Of a stretch of 64,000 bases of DNA, positions 38,601 through 47,900 are shown in pieces (the first letter of the stretch is position 1; each line of letters starts with the position of its first letter). The notes under the pieces are model-generated. The model did not search any database, was not told where the DNA came from, and was given only the letters and a program-made list of their open reading frames with translations. The DNA is taken from the NCBI GenBank assembly GCA_040954595.2, contig CM082598.2, positions 1,426,001-1,490,000 of the forward strand, written 5' to 3'. A program made the position numbers and the translations under genes. Origin of the DNA: Balanoglossus misakiensis (taxonomy: Eukaryota > Hemichordata).

Positions 38601-41600
38601 GCTGGCCTCGATTGAAAGACGCACAGCTTAATGCACGAGTGTAGATCATGTTCAATATACGTCAATGAACTGTACAAGGACGAAGAAAAGATTAATATAC
38701 TAAATCCCTAAACACACACATGTAACAGCCGTGTTACTCTCTAATTTCGCCTCAAGGAATTAACTTGGATTAGTGAGCCAGGGGTACATGTACCGGTACA
38801 TATGAATTCATTGCCCTCAGTAAAGAATAGCAACCTAATACACTCCGCTTTATGTGATCAACTACATTAAATCATAAATGGTTTACCGGTATACAGTTGT
38901 AGTCTGCTTGTGTGTATGTATGCATGTACCTTGCATTTTCTGCTGTCTACATTGAGTCAACCGACATTCGACCTTCTCATTCATTCGTTCTAGAAAAAAT
39001 AACCCCAAGGAGTGTGAATGCTAAAGAAGCTCATACAGATTGTTAGATGTTGAAAGGTTAGGTATCGATTGTTGCACTTCCAGGAAACATACGGCAAATC
39101 TAATGAAACCAAAAGAGGGTAGATCAGTCGCCGCTTTTAATGCTTGTAGGTGTTTTCACGCACTAAAAGCACTTGATCTTTAGATTGTTTCAAGACTTCT
39201 ATAAATGTATCTTTACCGCCCATGCCGCCAAAGAATATAAAAGACTTCTAATGGATTGATTTTGAAGGGCGAGCTCTTGGGTTGCATGATGTCAACTTCT
39301 CAGCTAATTTTACAGATCAGAACCAACTTCAAACGTAAAACCGAAACTGTCAAACAAGGAAAGAAGATAGCTCGGACACCCACGAATCCCCAATAGAGTT
39401 CTGCCATTAAAACCCAACACCTCTCAAGTCCCAAGTAGTTAAAATGACTCGAAGAAGAAACGAAACTTATATATCAACTTGAAATATGCATCAAATATAA
39501 CAACTAGCTGTATCATTCAGGATTTTTACATCAAATGATTGTGTCGCATTCTAAAAACTAACTTTTGTTTGTTTGTTTGCTTGTTTTTTGGTTGGTTATT
39601 GGCTGGCTGGTTGGTTGGTCTGTAGTACTAAGAGTAATTTTACATACATTATACATTTATTTTCTTCTTTCTTTTCTAGAAATAAATCAATGTTAAATCT
39701 GACTTATGGAGAGCGCCTGGGCATTATAACCGCCTGTACAACTTTTCTACTCATCGTAATCATCTGTTTGATATGCAAAGCTGTAAAGAGATACAACAGA
39801 TATTGTCCATTCGCAAAGTATTATTGTAAGTATAGATTTGTTTTATATGTGTACTGGTATTAATGAAGATTTTCTTTGGGTATTAAGTATTTACATATAC
39901 ATTATGTATGCATATCCCTTGCAAATCAAATGTATTTTTATTATATTGAAGAGTACCTTAAAAATAAGTATTTAAACATATACATTTTGTATGCATATCC
40001 CTTGCAAATCAAATGTATTTTTACATTATTAAATTGAAGAGTACCTTAAAAATAAGGCTTTACATTGAGATGCAAACAACAGGAAATCAATGTCATAACT
40101 GCTTTCTCCATATTTAAGCCGAATTGCATTGAGTGTCCTGGTTGTACCATTACCATGATTGAAACACCAACTAAGTTTCCACGCACACAAATGTCTTCAA
40201 TTCCGCGCTATAGAGTGGGAGTCTCGTTTCTGGAAGCAATTAAGGATTTAGGAAATGTTGACTGCGGAATAATGATATACGGTTGGGATGAAAACCGGGG
40301 ATGAGCGTGGGCGTTGCGAAATGGGAGAAAGCTGAATCTTCACTTGCAGCCTTAGTTAGTGTATCGCTTTACCTATTTCAAAAATGATGAGGTTATGATG
40401 AAAAGCAATACGTGAGTTATTATTATCAGCCAACTTGAATATGTCTTGTTGCGTACATAATTCTTGAACCATATGGGTCTGAGCACATAACATTTGTAAT
40501 AAATGAATCAGTTACTTGAAGAATCGTCTAATTATACTTCAACATTTAAAGATGGGTTCGTCAAAAAAGGGACGGAAAGAATTATGTTATTATCCATTAA
40601 AACATCAAAGGGGGTTTGGATAAGATATCAATCCAATTAAGCTAATATGAATTTCAAAACTCGAACCATGTACTTCCTAATATGCGCAAAAAACAGAGAC
40701 TGGTCTCCTGGACACAAACTTTATGATGTTATATAATCATGAGACGCGACCAGAGTTTCAGAATAAATATCCCTGAAAAACCAGACACCTTAATGCAGAT
40801 CAGACCAGATTGTGGTTTTCAACTGCCGCGAACATTAAATATTGCACCCACGCTCGTCTTTGCATTTAAAACCGCACTCAGAGGCCTAGCTTTATCTGTA
40901 CACTCCTGAGCGTTTAAGTGAGTATAGAAAGATGGTATTTTACTTAATTTTCCTTAGAGTGTAGCCAAGACCCTGGGAAACTAAACACTTTCTTGCCTTT
41001 GGAATGTTAAAAGCTGGAAAGATTCATGACGCCACATTCAGTTGAGCCACTTTTTGCGTAGTTGAAAACATGATTGTTGGCATCTTTTGCAATTGCAGAT
41101 CTACTACTTCTCATAAGTACAAGACGTGTAGCTAATATCATATTAAGACTAAGCCGTAGGCTCCACTAGCACAGGTCATGATGAAAAATATAGGTTCAAA
41201 TTAAAGTGTTATTGAAAACATATTGCATGTGACAGTGTAATTTTTGATGTCAACATTTCCCGACGGAGATACTTAGCTGATGTGAAATGAGGGGTGTTTA
41301 AAAACCTAATATCAAATATTAAAAATAATTACTGAGGCCATAAAGGAAATCTTTGAAATGATGGGTGGTTTGCAGGTCTGAGAGTGATTGCTTTTGTGCT
41401 GGACGAGTGAGAATAGAGCATGCGCGTCTTCAATGTATAGGTGGGACGTTGATTCGAATGCAGTGGGTCTACACAACATCATAGCTTGACTTTTTCTGTT
41501 TATAAACACACCATCAGCATTGCTCCAAATGTTCAGAGAGACCATGCTAACCAATGCATATAAAAGTGATCATTTATCTATGTAGGCGATATCTGGACCT

Positions 41601-41849
41601 GGTGATTACTGGCAGGGAAGCGAGAATTCCACTCAAATAAATCATGACATAAATCATGAAGATGTCATTTACTTGACAATTCATCACTGGACTGTCACCA
41701 TGCTGCATTCTCTCCTCTCACTCTCGAAACACCCTGGAAATAAATTGTATCAAATGTTTGATTTATTGAAGTTTATGCACGGATTTTTCCATGTAAATCT
41801 AAAAGAGACAATTGTGTGGGAGCTGAGATACAACTGACTGACTGACCTT

Positions 41850-41944
<95 letters not shown>

Positions 41945-44900
41945 GCTATCTTGCTGTCTGTCTGTCTATCTATCTCTCTTTCATTGCATAGTGGTTGGTT
42001 AAAAGCCTAATTGTGTTTATCCATCTTCAGGAAAAATCATGCAATTTATTCGCATTAAATTGCGACACCCCACAAATCATAATTTGGCTTTGATTTGCCG
42101 ATGGTGATATGTGTTTATCAGTGAAAACAAATGACTCTCTAAAATCGCCATTTTGTGATTATGTAAACGCCCTCTATCTTTCGTCTGAAAAGAGGCCAAC
42201 CTCATCAAACTTGATCCTCGTATAATGTGATAATTCAAGCATTTTATTCATGTGCATAGATTTCTAATTTTCTTTTTGCGATATGGTATAATCACATGAT
42301 TTTTGACTAGGGAGAGAACACATTGCCTTCATCAGTTTCAATTTTCAATTTTACAAAGATGTTGACAATAAAATTGTATGTTTACGCTGGTTAACATAAA
42401 TCTAAGGAGAGCTCCATATAATTCTCGAAATATCCGCAAAAAAGAGTCACTTAAGAACAAAATGATTTGGCTCTCTATTAGCAAAGTAGTATGAAGGAAA
42501 AATGATGGAGATAGGCATCAGGACCGTTTTGCGAGGATGAGATATGATCGTAGACCCGTATTCACTTCATTGTTGTAACTCCCATCTCGCCTCATGTGCT
42601 ATATTGACGTGAGTCTATTTTCAACGTGTGATGACGTTATCAAGGCCACGTTTCAATTGAGCACAGTAAATTTAAGTTGACAGTTTGACTTTCAGCAGTG
42701 CCTCGTCGGCCTAAGATATATCGATTCAAGGTTACTGCTGATCAGTTGACGGCAATGCTTAAGAAAATATTGCACTCAGTATAGTGGTAAATTAATGCTG
42801 AATAGAAAATAGCGACCTGCTGTATATTTTGACATCTTGACTTTTTATTTCTATTGGTACAGATTTCATCATCTATTAAATTTCGTGAATAAAATTTCGC
42901 GATTAATTTAATTGGATATTTGTATCCCTGTACTCACACGTTTTCTTGTAACCTGGGTCATGCCTATTTGCATATGAATCAATAAGCTGGCTTGGTTTGT
43001 AGTAACGCACACACCGATTTAGCATTATAATGAATATTTGCAGGTAGTGCGTTGCCCGCTTCTGTAGTTTACACAGCAGCAACACTTGCATAATGTTTTT
43101 CTCGTCTTGTCTAGCTCCTCCGCCGAAAAGCAGGACATTTACGACCTATGAGGGCCCGAACGTCGCTGCCACCATGAAGAAGTCAGACCGATCGACTCAC
43201 CAAATCTCGCCTGAATCAATGAGCTTGAACCTAAAAAGCAACCTCCTCGATAAACGCACATCAGACACAGAGTCAGAAGGGAGTCCATTTTCGCCGGCAC
43301 ATTCTTCAAACTCCGTCAGCACAACGGCCAGTAACTCTGCAAGCCCTAACGACACGTACAGCAGCTTACAGGTAAGACGCACACAAATTATCGTCTGCCG
43401 AGAATTTCCGCCATTTTGTATCTACAATAATTTACCAGGATTTTAATTACCGTCGTGTGATAATTGGTTGCATGGTCATTGAGCTATATACCTGGCATAA
43501 ATTGTAATAGGTTTTGAGGTCACAGAGCTTAGCTGGGATCGTACAACGCCGGCGAAACGCATGGCGAATCATTAATTATGTGGTAATGATGCCGTGCGTG
43601 TATCTTGTGCTACAAACGGGTTCAACAAAAGGGCAACACATAATCTTAAAACAGTCAATGCATATAGAGGTCAAAACTGCAGAGTTCTATCGTTCATGCA
43701 TGCGTTGACTAATAACTATCCAAGCAAATCTAAAATACGGCCATAATATTAACTGCAAATTGGTTTCTTATTTAAGCGAAATGTTTCTCGTATCACCAGC
43801 TTTCCAAATTACTTTGTCTTTCACCTTAATCTGCTTTTCCCATGCTTTTAGTGTTGACGCAATCTAATGCTATACATTTTAAAAGGATAATTATGGATAT
43901 TATTTTTGTACAGTTATCAGGTGGAATAAAGAAATGAGGGGAAATATTCACACGCTTTATATCTTAATTCATGGTCTCAGTTTTGCTTTGATATAAAATT
44001 CTGTACAACCAATGCCTTTACAATTATCATCTAAGCCATCAGCTGTATTGTGTAACATATCGATTGTTTATGAAACATGCAGAGAATGGAATAGTGATAA
44101 TTAATTAATTCATTTGTGTGAATTCTGTACCATTAAAATTATTTCTACGACTAGACATTCGCCAATGGCATTACGTCATCGATAAGTTGCACAGCTTGTA
44201 AGCACTCATGAATAAAATGCAATTAGCATCAGCCAACCTCCACGTACGTAGGTATTATATAAAACATGATTCTTTCGTGATCCATATGCCCTGGACTACA
44301 TCTTGACAAACAATGAAGCCATTAAATGGAGAAATAACCAAGATATTTCAGATTGTCTCTCTATTCACATCTGTTACCATGGAATTGCTATCGATAAGAC
44401 TCATCATTAGCTCAAGTGATTCACTCTATCAAACCTTTGAGTGCATAAAGAAAACAGACAAATGCACGACCTCCATTATTTGTGTAATCATTAGAATTCT
44501 CTTTAGAAGCTAATAAGCAAAAACCAATAAAGTGTTTGCGTTTTAAATCAAGCTGTGGCAATGATGAGTTACATGATACCAGGTTCAATTTTACCAAGTT
44601 CGGTCACTTTCAATACAGCAGTCACTAAAAGCAATAGGCCAATGTTTGTTAACATTACTGTTGATTTTTGTTATACTTTTCAATTGCAATTGGAAGAAGA
44701 AGAATCTCTGTAGGTTTTGTCGGCAAATTTCCTCTGTGGCTGATTGCATATTGCTGGACAAAACCACTAGTAGAATGCCAATTGCAGAATGTTTAATCGT
44801 TACAATTTAATTTGGCGATATACATCTACTGTTCCATGATCTTCTATGACTACTCATATAATTGAAAACGAATCTTTGATGTATCATTCAATGCTAGTAC

Positions 44901-47900
44901 TAAATATATTCTGAGATGCTACACACAACCTGATTATACTTGAAGGCAGAGGTTAATAGACTAGGTCTATCTGTGGATTTGTAAAGATCAATTCTTGTTT
45001 CTTGTTTATGATTATTTTTGTGTCAATTCTCACGTTGGTATTGTATACAAGTGATAACATGCACTATTCACCGCCTTGTGAAAAACACGACTTTCAAGAC
45101 CTATATACCCGTACCCAGGGACCTGTTTTTGCCAATTATCCCCACTGCCGTAAAACATGTTCATTCCCTTGGCGCCCACTGCCCAAGAATATCATTATCG
45201 TGTTCATAACACGATTTGCAATATGATATGCTCTGGGAATAGATGCCGGCGTATTCATGGAATACTGAGGGATTTCGGGAATGCCATCGGTACAGTAGTA
45301 AGGAAAGATTAGGGAATCCAGGCACGCAAGAAAATGTCTCTGCATATGGTGAACATTTATGGAAATGCCTATCAGAAATTAAATTCCTTCTGGATAAAAT
45401 ATACATTTCACTGATGACATCTAATATATTGTATACCACATCGTTTTCATTTGTGAAAAGGCCTCATTCATTCTGATTACAAGAACATGATTATATGGAA
45501 TCATGCATCATGACTTGAAGTATTAAACATCTGGGCTGTTTTCTTTTCTTCACGGAGATCAAAATTTAAATTTTAGCAATTATTTTTTTTGGTAAAAACA
45601 AGACAGTGAACAACCTGTTTTCTTCTTTGTGTTTAAAAAGACTCCTTACAAACTTTAAACAAAATAGTAAAAAATTGAAAGTTTTGGAGGACTTATTTTT
45701 CTGAAAATCTGTCCTAAGGCGCATATACCTATATGGTATTACATTCAGAGCAAGTTGGATGTATATAAGCACATGTTTTAATCGGTTCTTGGACACAGAT
45801 GGTCTCTTTGCTGTGTAGCGTCTAAGAGATTAAGCCTGGCTACACAATCAAAACATTAATATCCCAGGGACACTGTGTTTAATCGTGTACTGGAGAAAGG
45901 AATAGTGGTTCAAAAGCTCACTTTTTGAGAAATCTTCTCAGGAGATTGTTCTGCGTTTAGGTTTGCAAGTACCGGTAGATCATTACAAAAATCCTCTGAA
46001 CTTGTTTCTGCTGGAAGCAAGCTAACTGCTCATTTTCTATGCAATTATTTATAATTGAAATATATGCGAACATTACGCAGATCTTTTATTGTATGAACGT
46101 ACATGTGGTAATATGTCACGTCTTATTGCATTATATGGTGTCGTTCTGATTTGACTTTAGCGTAGTCATGGTAAAACTGCAATACTGCTGTGCTGAAGCG
46201 GCGCCTTTTTGTTCAATTTATCCTTGCCCCCTTTGCTGTGCCTGAGCTCGGTCATGGGTCCTCCCTTGTCGAGTCAAAGACCTTCTGATCTGAGAGACAG
46301 CACTTAAATTTTCTTTCTGCATGCGCAAATTACACAGAAAAGCATCCCATGCTGATATAAGATACACACATGTAAGCAATAACAAGATTTGGATACAGTC
46401 CACTTTATGTAGCACTCGCCTGGCGACTATCGCGGGTATACCAAGCATCTTGACTTTTATTAAATTAGCCCACGCTTAGGCAGAATTCGCGTAAACATTG
46501 AGTTCTCGTGTGATTAGCAAAAGACAGACAGACAAACAACCAGCGACAGATTTCCGGTTTTCTTAATAAGGTCAGCTCCAAAGGTCACCCTCAAGTCTAA
46601 TGGACACGCTGTTGTTGAAATGCTATTAATTTGACATGTGTGTATGTAAAGGGAGATTTCATCAGCGTCTAAGAAACGGAAGAGCCCGGAGGCTTTGCCA
46701 CAAATGCTATTAAACCTCCTTCCCAATTAATTCAGACTTAAATCCACAAGGGTGTTTGCCTGCCCAAAATAGTTGAGTATGCCTGAAGGACTTGCTGTTC
46801 TTATACAGAAGTTGTTGGCGTATCACAAGCTCTTTTATATACACCTTTCTCTTGTCAGATGTATCAGATATATTAAACTACATGTAATCATATCATCAAT
46901 CCATCTAATTTACATTCACAAAGAAAACATTATATTCATATCCCTCTTTTGGCATCTTGTTTTTCAAACAAGATCTAATCATACTTTCATGTCTTTGACA
47001 TGATTCGAAATTATCATATGGTGAAAATGTAATATAGATATTTAATATTAACAAGGTTGTCGCGAGCTCGTCAACCATACTGCGATGTATTTGGTCGAGT
47101 AAAATCGTACAATGTGTATTATGATAATCTGCAGTGATATAATCTGACTTTGATGTATTCCAAGAAAAGGTTCTTGCGTTGATCATTTCACATAGTCATT
47201 ACAATTATGTATTATAATGAGTTAGACCTTCTATAATAAGTACTCAGGAATGACTTTTATGCTGCAATTGACGTCCGTTGTTCTTCACTGACGCAATGAG
47301 TAACATTGAAATGAAGATAAAAAGTGTGTTGCATGACATTATTTAGTGGGCGTAAATTGATGTGGCTTTATACAATATTGATTCTAAGAAATTATACGAG
47401 TTAGTTTATGATAATGTGCGAGGAAGATTCAAAGGCATAAATTGGACAGATTGAATTAAAATTCTACCGATAGCTGGGTACATTGAAATGCTGTATCAAT
47501 ATATGTTTTCACTTATGAAACTTTAGCAGTCTACGGTAGAATCAGTCACATTTACACAACAGGAACTCCTGCACCAGTCGTTACTATGGTTACAATACAA
47601 AGAGACTTCATTTGCAGCCGCCTGTGCCCAACTACCGGGTAGTTGGCAGATAATGAGTATATGTATTATCACTAGTCAATTACTAAAGTACCAATGCAGA
47701 CTAATGAATGTGATACCTCAATTAAATATGATAAAGACCGAGCTGTGATGTATGCTACCACATCTGCATTTTGATGAAATATTCTGACAGAAAAATGTTA
47801 GAATAATAATTTCAAAATCACAATTTATGCGAATCCTATTATTCTCAGTGTGACTAAATGGCCCTGTCGTATTCCGGCTGTGCCGTAGGTGGCGATGTAA

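Larger units (their letters stand above)
35698..39679 (+). other. First intron of gene 2
   Basis: Four kilobases. It holds a hairpin (36860-36889), three TACCGGTA palindromes (36689, 38791, 38884) and, on the opposite strand, a 150-codon open frame without ATG at 38172-38624 that is not recognised. Confidence 0.6.
35656..39688 (+). other. Overlapping upstream ORF in the leader of gene 2 (spliced)
   Basis: An ATG at 35656, seven bases before the presumed start codon at 35663 and in another frame, opens a 14-codon frame through the exon end (35697); after splicing it meets TAA at the third to fifth bases of the next exon region. Such an overlapping uORF could reduce translation of the main frame. 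The main ATG has the better context (ACTATGG). Confidence 0.4.
39826..43114 (+). other. Second intron of gene 2
   Basis: No further exon was supported. Contents are the tandem duplication (39885-40056) and a long TATC microsatellite (41851-41980). Confidence 0.6.

Noticed and set aside
39690-39692. The ATG in the transmembrane exon as the start of gene 2
   Set aside because: The exon at 35663-35697 joins in frame from a better ATGG start and gives a luminal segment with glycosylation sequons; the internal ATG remains only a fallback.
41851-41980. TATC array considered as a CRISPR-like or satellite array
   Set aside because: It is a plain four-base microsatellite without spacers.
43093-43446. 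Reading the linker exon of gene 2 as a separate 117-residue gene
   Set aside because: The sequence before 43115 and after 43371 is intron: a pyrimidine tract with TAG acceptor and a GTAAGA donor bound the exon, and phases match the neighbouring exons.
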